Numbered from the stretch's first letter, positions 46,175 through 57,527 are shown. The stretch is 64,000 nt of DNA from Asterella californica (GCA_036924285.1 JAYKYS010000002.1:4154001-4218000), one strand, 5' to 3'. Program-made: numbers and translations. The notes: generated by a model not told the origin, from the letters alone.

Positions 46175-46370
46175 TGTGACGTTCGACCACAGATCTTAGA
46201 ATCGAGTCGTTCATCTCTAATCAATGAGTCGCCGAACGTGAACCTCCCTGAAGACCTGGATACTTTATTTGTGTCTCTAGATCCAATTCGTTAAACTTTC
46301 TGTTAATAAGCACCGGGGATTTGATAATCGTCGAACGAGTTTAGAATAACCAACTAGTCTTTTGCAGGTC
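46175..46370 (-). repeat. Probable 5' LTR of the chromovirus
   Basis: Plus strand starts TGTGACGTTCGACC two bases after the primer site. The far edge is bounded by the start of the GAAGAC-family copy C sequence at about 46372, so it is at most about 195 bp, unusually short. Without a partner LTR the ends are estimates. Confidence 0.4.
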
Positions 46371-47672
46371 TCTGGATGTCACCTCAGCCGCACCAGAGGT
46401 ATCAGCAGGGCTTCCCACGATATTAGAAGCTGAATTAGGAGATCAAGTAGGTGAGAATCTAGTGTAGACCACACCTGGCGATCAGAAGTAGGCAGTAGAG
46501 GTAGATAGTCAGTTGACATGGTTAATTTTGATAGGAATTAGAGTCTGCTGATTTAAGAAAGATAACTACCGCTTTATTTTTAGGTGACTGTCTATGTGAT
46601 AGGATAAGCAACGATAGGAGTAGAAAGCAATTTCTAAACTGAGAAAAGAATCGAAGCTTTGGAGGTGGTGGCCTTCTGACAGCGTCCCATCTTTCCCTGG
46701 CTGTGAGTTGTGATAGGAAGAGATCTGCCTCCTACGACTCCAAGGCAATTGTATAAAGTAGATATCTGGATAAGATTTCAGACGCACATTTCTACACACA
46801 GGCGGGCGCACACTCACAGACGGTAGTACGTAGAGTTTTAGAGTAGCTGCACCTCCGCTCCCAGCAAGGGATCGAAAGAATGTAGAACAGGAGTAGACAA
46901 CATAGAACAAGGAATGACATCATCGTGCAGTCCTACTTCTAAGCTGGTGTGTCGAGGGGTAGTAACATGAAGCGGATGGAGTGAGCTTCCAGAAGTCAAT
47001 GTAACTTCTTCTTGAGGATTGGATTTCATATTTGATTGCAGAAGCTTTGTCTGTGTCTTCAGGATAGTGAGTTTCCTCGAATTCATATCCAATTGTGCAT
47101 GAAAAGCCTTCTTCTTGAGTGGCGGTGATTGTTAGAAGCTGTGCATAGTCCAAGCTTGTCTCATCTAGTGGAGTACTTTGGATCCACGTACAGACTGTCA
47201 TATGAGAAATTGATCCTTGAAGTCAGTGTAGTCGGAGCAAAGACAGGAGAAGAAAGAAGCATTCTTTACAGATCAATGATGGGAAGCCTAGCTGCGGGAA
47301 GTCTTTTGAAGACTTCAGTTACTTAGAAGCTGTCTCGGGAGTCTTCTTGGAGACCACTTTCACCACAAAATTCCTCAACCTTCTTCTGATCCATTCGTAG
47401 ACTTCGCTTCTCATGTATCTTCTCATCTTCTGTTAGGAAGTAGGATGAACTACAAGGTGGATTGTCTTCTTAGGAATCCATGCGATGCTTTGCTTAGTTA
47501 AGATTGCTTAGATATAGCTCGGAAGACGTGATGTACTTAGGAAGCACTGTTAGAATTCTGGAAGACAGAATAGCTGTCTTCTGAGAGTGGAAGCTGAATT
47601 GTGAGGACCTGGTAAGAGTTGAGTCTTAGGCTCACAGCAAGTATGTGTGGTATAGTGTAACAGAAGCTCAAA

Positions 47673-48362
47673 ATGTCGATGCATCCTCGAAGGTTGATGT
47701 TACTGCAAACAGAGTTGGCTGAGGTCAAACCTTTCATCAAGGAGTTGGACCGTGTATCTGTCAAGACAAGAGTCGTCCGAGGAAGACCATCTTCATGGAC
47801 GGTGGAGTGGTGAGCAGAGCTTTCCATCGGCTAGAAGCAAAGAATTGCGGATACAAGCTGGAGAAGAAGATTCTGCCGATGATCTCAACCTAGAAGTACT
47901 ACATGTCTCTTCCTGGAAGACGGATATGGGAGGAACAGATGGAAGGTGGAAGCTTACCGGGAGCCGAAGAAGCATCTTCTGGGGAAGTTGTATCTTCACC
48001 TTTTTCCCAAGGGAAAGGTTAAGAAGGTTAGACATCTTGGAGACCAGGATGTAGAGTTTCTGGAAGTTGTTTGGGTAGGAGAGGTCGTCAACTGGGGCGC
48101 CTTCTTCCACGCCTATGTCCATGCCGAGTTGGTGTATTTGAGCACCCCAACAAGAGGGCATTTCATCCCTTTCTTCTGCTATCTGTATGTGTCCAAGAGA
48201 GACCTGAAGGAGAACCAGTTGGCCAAGTATGGGTCAGCAAGAGGTGAAGGAGGAGACCCCGGAGGAAGAAGACTAGACAACTATCATGTCTTCTCCTCCC
48301 ACTCTAGTGTCTCAGGCGGGACCAGAAACTCATCAGAAGACGATTACGATGCAAGAAGATGA
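47673..48362 (+). pseudogene. Conserved family ORF (copy C)
   Basis: Begins MSMHPRRLMLLQTELAEVKP as in copies A and B but has lost the LGLDFF..WDWNLAD segment: FIKELD is joined directly to the SVKTRVV region. The distal half (47946-48362) is open: PKGKVKKVRHLGDQDVEFLE, VYLSTPTRGHFIPFFCYLYV, then an acidic Ser-rich end. Function not known. The internal deletion proves this copy is not intact. Confidence 0.5.
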
Positions 48363-48744
48363 CTCCAGCAACACGGGAGTCGCGTCGTCACCTAGAAGGA
48401 TGAGACATAGGAGCGTTCTTAGGAAGAGCACATCCTTCCCTATCATTCACTCCGGATTCTAGTCGGATTCGCAAGAAGACATCCCTAGCACCAGGATCGT
48501 CAAGAAGATAGCTTCTACGACCACAGGGAGTCTTCCGAAGACTCAAGAAGCCAAGACCTGGGTCGATGTTCCAACTATGACAGGAGGAAGCACAGAGAAG
48601 AGTACTGCTTCTGCAATGAGAAGAGATCTTCCACCTTGGAAGATATTGAGAGTAACGTCTTCCCGAGCACAGAAGGAGAAGATCATTGTAGTGGAAGAGG
48701 TACAGATATCACTAGAAGACACGGAAGCTACCACGGACTGATTT

Positions 48745-49359
48745 GTGGACATGAATCTGTCTTCTGCGAGAAGACGACTGGAGGAGTTCAGCTCCTTCTT
48801 CCGTGAGGAGATCCAACCAGCGATGGAGTTGGTGGAGAGGCGAGCGGTGGCTCAAGAGAAGCCGCTGCATCTTGGATTCGGTCTTCGGACCTTATTTCAG
48901 CAGGAGGAAGCCCAGAAGCAGAAGCTGGAAGCTCCGGAAGCTAACCTCCGCACCACGGAGAAGATTGCCACGAAGTATAAGACGGAAGCTTCTGCTTTTG
49001 TCAATGAGTTGGCACAGCTGCGGAAGAGCAACCAGGAGTTGCAGATGCGATTTCAGCAGCGAGAGCAGGAAGTTCTACGAATCAGGGGTAAGTTAACTAA
49101 TCTAGCAGAGGAGAAGACAACTTGGAATGCACTGCGGGAAGCCAAGGCTGCAGAGGAGAAGAAGCAGCGAGAAGAAGCAGAAGCCCGAGCTAAGAAGATT
49201 ATGGCGCAGATGGGAGAAGCGCTTCAAAAGAAGTTCAACTTCATTGCGGGAAGGAAACTTCTAACCCTACCTCGCACATGGGATGACGCTTCAAGGGAGA
49301 TGTTGATGGACTGCAAGGAGAGCATGTTCCGCTACCTGGATCGACAAGTTGAGGTCTGA
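48745..49359 (+). CDS. Coiled-coil protein of the GAAGAC-rich family
   Basis: An uninterrupted frame of 204 codons starting MDMNLSSARRRLEEFSSFFR. Residues from about 55 to 160 form a long heptad pattern rich in Glu, Gln, Lys and Ala (QQEEAQKQKLEAPEANLRTT; LRKSNQELQMRFQQREQEVL; KAAEEKKQREEAEARAKKIM), a strong coiled-coil prediction. It ends DCKESMFRYLDRQVEV. Copies lie in A (12809-12555 minus, partial) and in the element at 22021-21683 (C-terminal part). Likely gag-like self-assembly protein, but no zinc knuckle or capsid motif is visible, so the role is inferred only. Best-preserved ORF of the family in the window. Confidence 0.5.
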   Translation: MDMNLSSARRRLEEFSSFFREEIQPAMELVERRAVAQEKPLHLGFGLRTLFQQEEAQKQKLEAPEANLRTTEKIATKYKTEASAFVNELAQLRKSNQELQMRFQQREQEVLRIRGKLTNLAEEKTTWNALREAKAAEEKKQREEAEARAKKIMAQMGEALQKKFNFIAGRKLLTLPRTWDDASREMLMDCKESMFRYLDRQVEV

Positions 49360-50702
49360 AGACTCTCTACGGTCTTCTCCTTGATTCTCCATCATGCAGC
49401 TACGTCTTGTGGTGCACCAAGATCAGTAATTGTGGAGGACCTCGAAGGAGGAGTTTGACTTCGCTGTCCACTTGGTGGTGATAGCGTTGGAAGCCGAGAA
49501 GAAGAGCGAGAAAGTCAAAAAGACAAGATGTCTTTTGGAAGAGAGACAGAAGAGATGGCTTCGTAGATGTTCAGAGTGGAGGAAGTGACTACCTCTGACC
49601 TCGTGAGATCACCCAACTCCTAGTGTCGAGAAGATTGCACAGAAGAGTCAAGAAGCCCAGGTGGATTCGGCTTCTCAGGGACTTCTTTTGGCTTCTGAAG
49701 CCATGGCAGAAGCGCACATGACCAGCATTGAGGAGGATGCCACCTCAGCCGCACCAGAGGTATCAGCAAGAGCACCCATGGTGCCAGAAGCTGAATTAGA
49801 GGATCAAGTAGGTGAGGATCTCATAGAGATCACACCTGACGACCAGAATAGATAGTAAGGGTAGTTAGCTGTTATTACTTGGCTATTTTTTAAGAAATCG
49901 AAGTTTACTATTTAAGATGAGCAACTCCCTCTTTGTTTTTAGGTGACTGTCCATGTGATAGGATAAGCAACGGTAGGAGTACAACGTACTTTTCAAACTG
50001 GGAGGAGGAACCGAAGCGTAGGAGGTGGTCGCCTTCTGACAGCGCCCCAATTTCCTCTGGGCTATGAGTTGCGATTGGAAGGGATCTCCCTCCTGCGACT
50101 CAAGGTAATTGTATAAAACCGATGCCAATGTAGAGTTTTAAGCACACATACGTACACACTGCACGCACAAAGTTGTGTTACATAGGGTAGATCTGCATCT
50201 TCGCTTCTAGCAGGAGATCACAGAGATGTAGAAAATAGTATACATCATAGACATGGAACGTCATCATCATGCAGTCTTGGTTCTAAGTTGGTGTGTCGAG
50301 GGGTAGTGACAGAAAGTGGATGGAGTAAGCTTCCAAAAGCCAATGGAACTTCTTCTCGAGGATTGGATTTCAGATTTGATTGCAGAAGCTTTGTCTATGT
50401 CTTCTGAGGAGTGGGTTTCATCGAATTCATATCCAATTGTGCATGAGAAGCCTTCTTGTTGAGTGGCGGTGATTGTTAGAAGCTGTGCTGAGTCCAAGCT
50501 TGTCTCATCTAGTGGAGCACTTTGGATCCACGCACGGACTGTCCATGAGAGATTGGTCCCCTGAGTCAGAGTAGTAGGAGCAAAGACAGAAGAAGTCGAA
50601 AGTCTTCTTTCCACAGTAGAAGACGTCATCCTCGATTTGAAGCCAGTGTAACTATAAGCAGATCTTTGGTCTTCTTCTCCAATTTCTACAAGCAAGATGG
50701 CT

Positions 50703-51383
50703 TGTTAGTCAGGATCCGGACTAGAAGCCTGTCGGTATCTTTATTTCTTTCTTTTCTTTGATTTTTCTTCTGTTTGGATTTTCTCTTCTTTTCTTTCTTC
50801 CTTCATCTTCCCATCTACCTATCTTCTTCTATTTGATTTGCGAAGCTTCTTTTGAGTATCAGTGAATGTGAATGTCGTTGTAGTGCTGTCTGAAGACTGT
50901 TTTAGCAAGCAGAAGCCTGGGAAGGCTACATGGGACATACACCTTGTGATTAATCTAACCCATTGGAAAATCGTAAGAGCAATGCGTGATAGTGAATAGT
51001 AATTTGACATCTACGAAGCAGAGACAGTCTTCTGGAGGTGTCAGAAGCCGAGTTGAACCCCTAGAAGCCAAGAATTGCTTTTGAGAGCCGTCGTGGAAAG
51101 ACCGGAAGCCGTGATCTGGAAGCAGTAATAATCTTCTCAGACTTCTCAGTGGGTAATTGTGTGGAATTTTAAGTAGTTACTGTATGTTAAGGCCTAGAGC
51201 ACCTTCTGAAGGGTTTGGAAGCCGTGAGGTTTTGTGAGAAGAAAGGATTTCTGGACAAATCCTGAGTGTTTGTGAGTTTGAACAGATCTTAGAACTTAGA
51301 GCAGCATAACTAGTGCAAATCTTCTTGGACAACAAAATCTTTTATGCTACAATGGGCTAAAGGAGAAATCCTGCGACATTACA
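50703..51383 (+). repeat. 3' LTR of copy C
   Basis: TGTTAGTCAGGATCCGG ... GACATTACA, with TG/CA ends and 681 bp. It matches the inverted LTR at 20006-20675. It contains a T/C-rich promoter-like stretch at 50740-50830. The 19 bases before it (TTCTACAAGCAAGATGGCT) resemble the sequence flanking the other LTR, so the boundary is well supported. Confidence 0.7.
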
Positions 51384-52146
51384 TATAATAACTTCGTATT
51401 TTTGACGCCGTTGCCAGAGACTTCATTTTAGTAACGGTTCTAAGCTTCTTGGATCTGTATATCAGTTGTCATGCGCATACACATCACTACACAACATACA
51501 TCGCTGTCAGAGATACACCACACATACACATAACACATGGACGATATCATACACATACACAAGCGTACCACAATCTTAATTCTTCAAAATGTTTTCAAGA
51601 GGCCTTAGTTCTTCAAGTGATAAACGGTATGTACTCACTCCATCATGCTAACGGGCACTAAACAATCACTAAAGTCAAGCCAAATCCACTCTGTGCTCGC
51701 AGAGACTCTAGATTGCACTCACCAAGACTATCCACCGTAGCTAGGAGCTTGAAGGCTCAACTTGAAGAACTAAGGCCTCCCAGCCCTACCTGCGAAGTAT
51801 ATCCCTAGTGGGTCATCCCAAGAACTCGCCCTAACGGTACTAACGGCCCTACCAGGATTAGCCACTCCGCACTGAGCCAACCTAGCCGAGGTGCTAAACT
51901 GATGTGACACAATAGTTGGTTGCACTGGGACTAACTTGGATCGAATTTTAAGGTGGTGTGGAACTCTATCTTGTTTAGAAGACAAGAACCGCAGTCAGAA
52001 GCTGATGAGAGACATCAGGAGGAATTGGAAGAGATAGCTTCTCTGCTTCCAAGAGCTTCTTGGAAGACTTGATCTTTGAAGTTTGCAGTCGAGCGCAGCA
52101 TGAAGCATGAAAGGGAGACTAACATCTCTTCTCAACACTCTGGTGG
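51384..52146. other. Spacer with CA-rich stretch, no gene
   Basis: 51.47-51.57 kb is rich in CACATACACA-like words. ORFs here are short. Nothing else recognised. Confidence 0.4.
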
Positions 52147-53400
52147 ATGCATCCGACCAGAGGAAGAAGCAGAAGACGCGTGAATAAGGATCTTGAGTGG
52201 GTACACTCACCCCAACGAACTGCTTCTAGAGAACAAAGAATATCCTTGAGTCACCAAAAGAAAGAAGAAGAGCTCAAGAAGATCCGAACAGTAGATTTGG
52301 AAGAGCCTTCCATCTCGAGCATAATCTTTGGAGAAGACAGAAGTCAACCAAGTGATCACGTTTACAAGGTTGATTTTGGTCTCGTGTACGCAAAAGACGT
52401 CTTTCCAAGTGCGGGAGAGGCTTCTCAAGGTGAAGGAAGACTGGAAAAGATCGTTCCAGAAATCTCTAAGGGTGAAAGCGACAGCAGCTCTGATTCAGAA
52501 GATGACATTCTTGACTCAGACAAACTTGACCCTTCGAGAAGATCATCTCCATCATCTGGACTTGATAAAGGAAGAAATTGACAACTACATCAATCGACCG
52601 TCAACATGGCTTCCCATACTCGGCAGAAGTATCATCAATTCCACGATGATGATGACGATGCTGATGACTTCATCACGATGTTCGAGATCATCTCTCGATC
52701 CAACAAAGAAGACATTGATGTAGACATGCTCCGTGTATTTCCTAGTATGATCGTAGGGAAGGGAAGAAAATAGATGAAAAGCTTTAGGATGATTTAGCTA
52801 TGGCCACTTGGACTACTCCAAATGCAGCTTTTTTGAAGAGGATCAAATGAGTGGACTATGATAAGATGACTCTCATAGAACTTTAGAGGTTAGAACGGAA
52901 GAAGAAAGAGACACTGCAATATAATACCAGTTCTACGTTAAATTCACATATGAGTCGTGTCACAACACGACACTGTGAGAAAGAGCACAATCAAACAACT
53001 GATCAATATCCAAGTGCTAGGAGAAGAAATGTAAGAGATACCCAGAACTTGAAAATTTGGGACAGAAGAGCTAATCGATCTTCCTAAACATCTGAACATG
53101 CAGTTAGGAGGAGATCTGGACAAGGATGCAAAATAAAGCATGATCGAGGACGAGTACCTGGTCCAGATGGTTAAACATGCTCGAAGAGCAAGAGAAGTAA
53201 ACGACATTAGATTACATGTGAAAGAAGCATATGTTGATGAACCTACGTGCCAACAGATGAATCTATGCTATCAAGCAATAAGTCATCCAAAGACAAAGAG
53301 GAGGAAATGATGTAAAGGCCATACCATCCTAATGACTTCAAGATGATTTTGTAGAAAAGAAGACAGATAACTAAGGATCATTATCAAGCAAAGAAGGGGG
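52147..53400 (+). pseudogene. Decayed gag-like region
   Basis: Plus frame 52147-52581 is charged and Ser/Asp-rich (SDSSSDSEDDILDSDKLDPS-like). The next frame starting near 52605 reads MASHTRQKYHQFHDDDDDAD then DFITMFEIISRSNKEDIDVD and MLRVFPSMIVGKGRK. The order Phe-Glu ... Asn-x-x-Asp ... Leu-Arg-x-Phe-Pro resembles the start of a plant Ty3 gag capsid domain. Later pieces (ELIDLPKHLNMQLGGDLDKD; EDEYLVQMVKHARRAREVND) lie in other frames with stops. No zinc knuckle or protease was found. Moderate support only. Confidence 0.4.
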
Positions 53401-53532
53401 TAAATGTTATCTTTAGTCTTCATCTACAACTTAGAGGACTATCCGAAAGATATCATCAGGATGACATTGAAGATTAATTCAGAAGGTCAATCGGATCATC
53501 AAAAGGATTGTCTAGATTGTAAGTCCGGAGTT

Positions 53533-53900
53533 GTTATCAGACATCAATTTGTCCAAATAGTTAGTTTTATGGATTAGTATTCGTATTCATCTAGTCGTTA
53601 GACAATTAAGTATTTCTTGATCTTGATCTAATGGTCTACAAACGTGTTGCTATTTGACTAGTATATAAGGAGTCTTGTCTCTGAAGATCATATTCTTTGA
53701 TTGATCAGTCAAGTGTATAAGAGAATTCTGTATAAAAAGAGATTTATAATTTGGAAGAAAACTTGTGTATTGAATCTGAATGCACGGATGATGGTGGATT
53801 CAATGTTCGGATCTGTTGACAAGAGACTCTAGCGTCTTATTGTATATCACGAGTAACAATAAGCAACAATCTGCTCATAATCCTCCGAATTCAAATGAGT
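53533..53900 (+). repeat. Possible LTR following the gag-like remnant
   Basis: Starts TGTTATCAGACATC after a purine-containing stretch. It contains the TATA-like AGTATATAAGGAGTC at 53660, then GTATAAAAAGAG at 53730. No second copy was found in the window, so the LTR call is inference. Confidence 0.3.
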
Positions 53901-55420
53901 GAATGTTTTCTTCATCGCTTCATTGTTCTTGAGAGCTATGACACTAAGATCACTATCGAGACTAACTACATCTGATTTGATCCCTCACATACTGCACCAA
54001 GATCTCTACCAAGACTAACTTCATGAGATTTGGTCTTTTCACATATAGAGCTCATTCTTCCTCAGAAGAAAGATGACTCTGAACTGGAGATCTATCTACC
54101 ACATGCTCCACTACTTCACACTGTCCATGTTGTCTTTCAAAATGTGAGTGAGTTTAGTCTTTGCGTGCTTACCATCATTCGAAGTCATATGTCATTTAAA
54201 TAAAAAGTACAGTGTGTAGGACATGGATATGTTTGACACCTTTTTAGTTACTCGCGAGTACGAGATATAATGTGTAGATAAAGTTGGATGCCACAAACAT
54301 AATACACTGACCGTAGTAGAGTTATGAAAAAAATTCTCTCATTTGTCAAGAATAATTCTTCCTAACTTTGACACCCCTAGTAGTCACAAAACCATTCTCT
54401 GCATAACAGTTAAATTTCTCAGTTCTCTGAAAGCAAACCCGCAAAATAATATCTTTTGGGTCATTGAAACACTATAGTCACACTCTGGCTTTAACTTCTG
54501 GGTCATCAAAACACTATAGTCACACTCGGGTTTTAACTTAATGATGGATCGTAGATCCGACATTTCACTACAAATGGCTAAGATTAAGGTGTTCTCGCTG
54601 TGGATCTTTTTCACATCGAGGAGAGGAGTGTCCGATCGTTTTGAGAAAAGAACTGTCAAAAGTCAACATTGCCATTCTATTAGGACTAAAGTGCACTATA
54701 AGTTCATCAGTTAAGGTTTCTGGTGAAGTTTGGACCTCTCATGCATGTTGAGTTCTTGGAGGTTTGAAGTTCATTTTTTTCTCCAAAAACTTAAGTCACT
54801 GATACAAGCAATTTTACTTCGGTCTTTCAAGGCACTTTTTTTATATTTCTGCACATGGAGTCATTTTGAGAGATTACACATCAGGAAAAAAGTTAAGCCA
54901 CCAGTCATGGGTTGTCTCTAGATCCAGATGTAGCTTGTGGTTCTCCTAATACCTAATGTTTATAGAAAATTTTTAAATGAAATTTTAACATATACTAAAA
55001 TCTTATCTAATATATACACATATTTCTATAACCTAAACAATAACATCAAAACGCACCGTGAAAAGAAAAATCAAACGATGTCCTAAAACGATCTTTCTTT
55101 GACTACATGTCACTCGGACAGCTAATCCACTCGTCATATTTTGTCTTTTATACTCTCTTGTTGTCCTCTTTTCCTCTTCCAAAAGTACATTTGGCACGCA
55201 TATTATTCATCAGAGTGAAGGAAGAGGACAAATGTAGATATGGAAAAGTAAATCGTCACAACCGGTTCGATTCAAGTTCAAAAACTTTATTTGTTTTGGA
55301 AAAGGACGATATGTGGAACATTGATTCAAAATAGAACAATTATCAACAAGAACAAACATCTAAAGTTTTTCATATTTATAGTTTTTAATCTGAACTTTAA
55401 ATTTAAGTAAAAAGTTACTC
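53901..55420. other. AT-rich gene-free stretch with a 53-bp direct repeat
   Basis: GTCAT(T/C)(G/A)AAACACTATAG with TCACACTC is present twice (54459 and about 54511), each followed by GG.TTTAACTT. ORFs 54384-54659, 54730-54921 and 55107-55334 show no domain. Confidence 0.5.
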
Positions 55421-55424
55421 CTGG

Positions 55425-55640
55425 ACGTTCGAGAATTTTTTGTTTTAGTTTTCACACGCACTAATATGACGTGAACACATGCATTGGGGACCTGAACCGC
55501 ACCAACATTTCCTCCGGGACGTTAGAGAATCTTTGGTTTTAGCTTTGACACGCCCTAATATGACGTGAACACATGCATTGGGGATCTGAACCGCACCAAC
55601 ATTTTCCTCCTGGACGTTAGAGAATCTTTGGGTGAGTTTG
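55425..55640. repeat. Tandem repeat of about 105-117 bp, two units
   Basis: CACTAATATGACGTGAACAC with ATGCATTGGGGA(C/T)CTGAAC occurs at about 55459 and 55554, each flanked by TGGACGTT(C/A)GAGAAT. A third copy is at 62886-63065. It lies on the 3' side of the PPO block. Confidence 0.75.
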
Positions 55641-56315
55641 AGTTCATCATGCTTCGAATGCTGATAAACGAACAAAGCTGCTCTTAAATTTCAGTTTATC
55701 ATGGTTCATTTTCATTTTATCACGGTTCAGATTGTTGGTGAAGAAGATAACATGTTAATGTAACAATAAATGAAGTGAAGAGAAGTAGTGGAAAGCAGGC
55801 AACTTCCTCAGTAACTACTTTCAACAAGCTCAAAGCCCATCGAACCGTCCACGTCTAACGACGTAACTAAGTTTGCTTATGTTATATAGTTAAGTAAGAA
55901 TCATCGTCTAGTGTTTGACATCTCATTTCCTTCAAACGTTTCCTCGTGCCTCTTGAGTGCCGCGTGAAGTTTTTGTTGTGTTTTATATCTTTCAGCAACC
56001 AGCTTTTCGTTTTAAGTTAGACCAAAACCCAGTCAGACCGAACTTACGTGAAAACATAGTTTTGTTCCCTGAGAGGTTAAACTGAGGAACAGCTTCACAC
56101 ATGCTCTGTTCTCACCTTTCAGTATCTGCAAAACTTACAAGTGCGGAGGTTCACCTTATTACTGAACCAAATTTCCGACAGTAATCTGGATGCGGAAAGG
56201 ACCTAAACCCCGTGTGGAAACAGAAAGAACACAACCAGAAAAACTAGCTGCTGATTATTTACATCTGCGAAGCAGTACAAGCTTGAGAATGACATCTGCG
56301 AGCAGTGACATGGTT

Positions 56316-57527
56316 TCAGTTTCGGACTGCTTCGGATTTGGAACCGAATAGACTCCCCAATAGCTCTGAATGAGAGGAGTCGTCCGCTTTTGATGTTTCC
56401 GAACCATAGTTCCAAGAAGCATCGTTCGTTTGCTCGTAGTCGTATCCCATAGCTCGATGGTCTACAATGTCCCTTACCTTCACTCTTACCAGGTCCGCAT
56501 TTCCGTCGTAAAACTGAAACTCTGCATCCAAAAAGTCCGGGTCCACGGGTTCCGTTCTTCCAGGGCCTAAGCGAGTCCACATATACCATAATCTCTCTAC
56601 GTTCCCATGGTGTGCGAAGAAAAGAGGATCCCTCGCAGCTACCGGGCCCACAGCCATGTCTCCGCCGACCCAACTGTGTATTGCAGCGTGAGGACCGGTT
56701 TCCAGTGAACCGCCTGTACCCAGAGTTTTTGGTAACTCCTGTCCAGCCCTGTACGCCCCTCCGAAGAAAATTTGAGCGTTTACAGAATCCATCACCATAA
56801 CCTCGTGCAAAATTTGCGGATTCCTAGACAACAAGAAATTATCGGGCAACTGGACTGTTTCTCCGAAAGCAAATCCTAGGTCAACGGGAACGGATGCTGG
56901 TGAGGGTCTCCACCTGCGATTCAGGTGGAACAGAGGCGAACCCGGCTCGGTATACATGGCAGGAATTTTGTTCCCAGCCTTCAAGCAGCCATTTTTACCA
57001 TTTCGTGGACCTGGAGCCCCGTCATTATCCCAGTTCCAGAAATGGAGCGTGAAGGTAGGATCTCCGAGCAGAACTTGCATAATGTGCTCGAGAAAATACA
57101 AGTACAAACGATGGAACGGGTGGAAGAGCCAGCCGGCGTGAATATCTATGCCAAAGCCTGAGTTGTCGAGGCCCCCAGCACTGTAAGTACAGTGGACCAC
57201 ATGTTGATTATCGAGAGAGCGAGGATCGTCAGCTGGGAGTGCGCGCATTAACTCATAAGCTCTTATCAGTTTCCCCTTGTAAACATCAAGCTCCTCCTGA
57301 TCGAGACATTGCAGTGCCCTCCTGATCCGGAGAGGTCTGGAAGAGTTTTGCACGAGTTTGAAATCCACGATTGGCCGTTGAGACTTTGGTGGACAACAAG
57401 ACCCTTGGGAATGATGGACAACAGAAGGTCCGCAGTTATCTAACGATATCTTGATCGGAGCCGACCGGATCACGTGCAAACATGAGAAAAAAATAACAGA
57501 ATACAGGAGCTTGAAACATTGCGCCAT
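56316..57527 (-). CDS. PPO: Secreted polyphenol oxidase (tyrosinase), short form
   Basis: Oxidises phenols to quinones with a type-3 copper pair. One exon, 403 residues. Residues 1-22 (MAQCFKLLYSVIFFSCLHVI then RS) form a signal peptide, so it enters the secretory pathway rather than the plastid. CuA ligands: H112 (VVHCTYS), H130 (GIDIHAG), H139 (FHPFHR). CuB ligands: H280 and H284 (GPHAAIH), H306/H307 (FFAHHGN). Landmarks LHFWNWDNDG (161-170) and DPLFFAHHGNVERLW are typical of plant PPO. Oddities: the Cys that forms the Cys-His thioether four residues after H112 in plant PPO is Ser116; the C-terminal KFDV-type shielding domain is missing, as the protein ends at SEAVRN near residue 403 against about 500-600 usual. 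A dead paralogue sits at 9845-11034. Start chosen by signal peptide and upstream TATA. Confidence 0.92.
   Translation of the reverse strand: MAQCFKLLYSVIFFSCLHVIRSAPIKISLDNCGPSVVHHSQGSCCPPKSQRPIVDFKLVQNSSRPLRIRRALQCLDQEELDVYKGKLIRAYELMRALPADDPRSLDNQHVVHCTYSAGGLDNSGFGIDIHAGWLFHPFHRLYLYFLEHIMQVLLGDPTFTLHFWNWDNDGAPGPRNGKNGCLKAGNKIPAMYTEPGSPLFHLNRRWRPSPASVPVDLGFAFGETVQLPDNFLLSRNPQILHEVMVMDSVNAQIFFGGAYRAGQELPKTLGTGGSLETGPHAAIHSWVGGDMAVGPVAARDPLFFAHHGNVERLWYMWTRLGPGRTEPVDPDFLDAEFQFYDGNADLVRVKVRDIVDHRAMGYDYEQTNDASWNYGSETSKADDSSHSELLGSLFGSKSEAVRN

Larger units (their letters stand above)
41005..46370 (-). mobile_element. Ty3/gypsy chromovirus, decayed, minus strand
   Basis: In minus-strand order: 5' LTR (about 46370-46175), primer site TGGTATCAGAGT (46172-46161), coiled-coil gag (46124-45936), gag capsid part (45478-45068), zinc knuckle (44995-44954), protease (44878-44480), polymerase (44221-43652), thumb/RNase H region (43624 to about 43050), integrase (about 42640-42065), integrase C-terminus and chromodomain-like end (41909-41457). 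Domains lie in different frames with stops, so it is not functional. No 3' LTR matching the 5' LTR was found before 40.5 kb, so the 3' end is probably truncated. Confidence 0.85.
46372..51383 (+). mobile_element. GAAGAC-rich LTR-family element, copy C, with 3' LTR
   Basis: The longest copy. A 5' flank block (46.38-47.22 kb) is a direct repeat of 49.74-50.62 kb and looks like the 3' part of another member. From 47.27 kb it follows copy B: the conserved ORF (47.67-48.36 kb), a coiled-coil ORF (48745-49359), a tail (49661-49855), a 3' non-coding stretch and an LTR (50703-51383). No pol domain is present, so it is a non-autonomous element or an internal deletion. The 5' LTR was not found. Confidence 0.65.

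Noticed and set aside
55261..55273. GGTTCGATTCA as a tRNA T-arm
   Set aside because: No cloverleaf can be built around it; an isolated B-box-like word.
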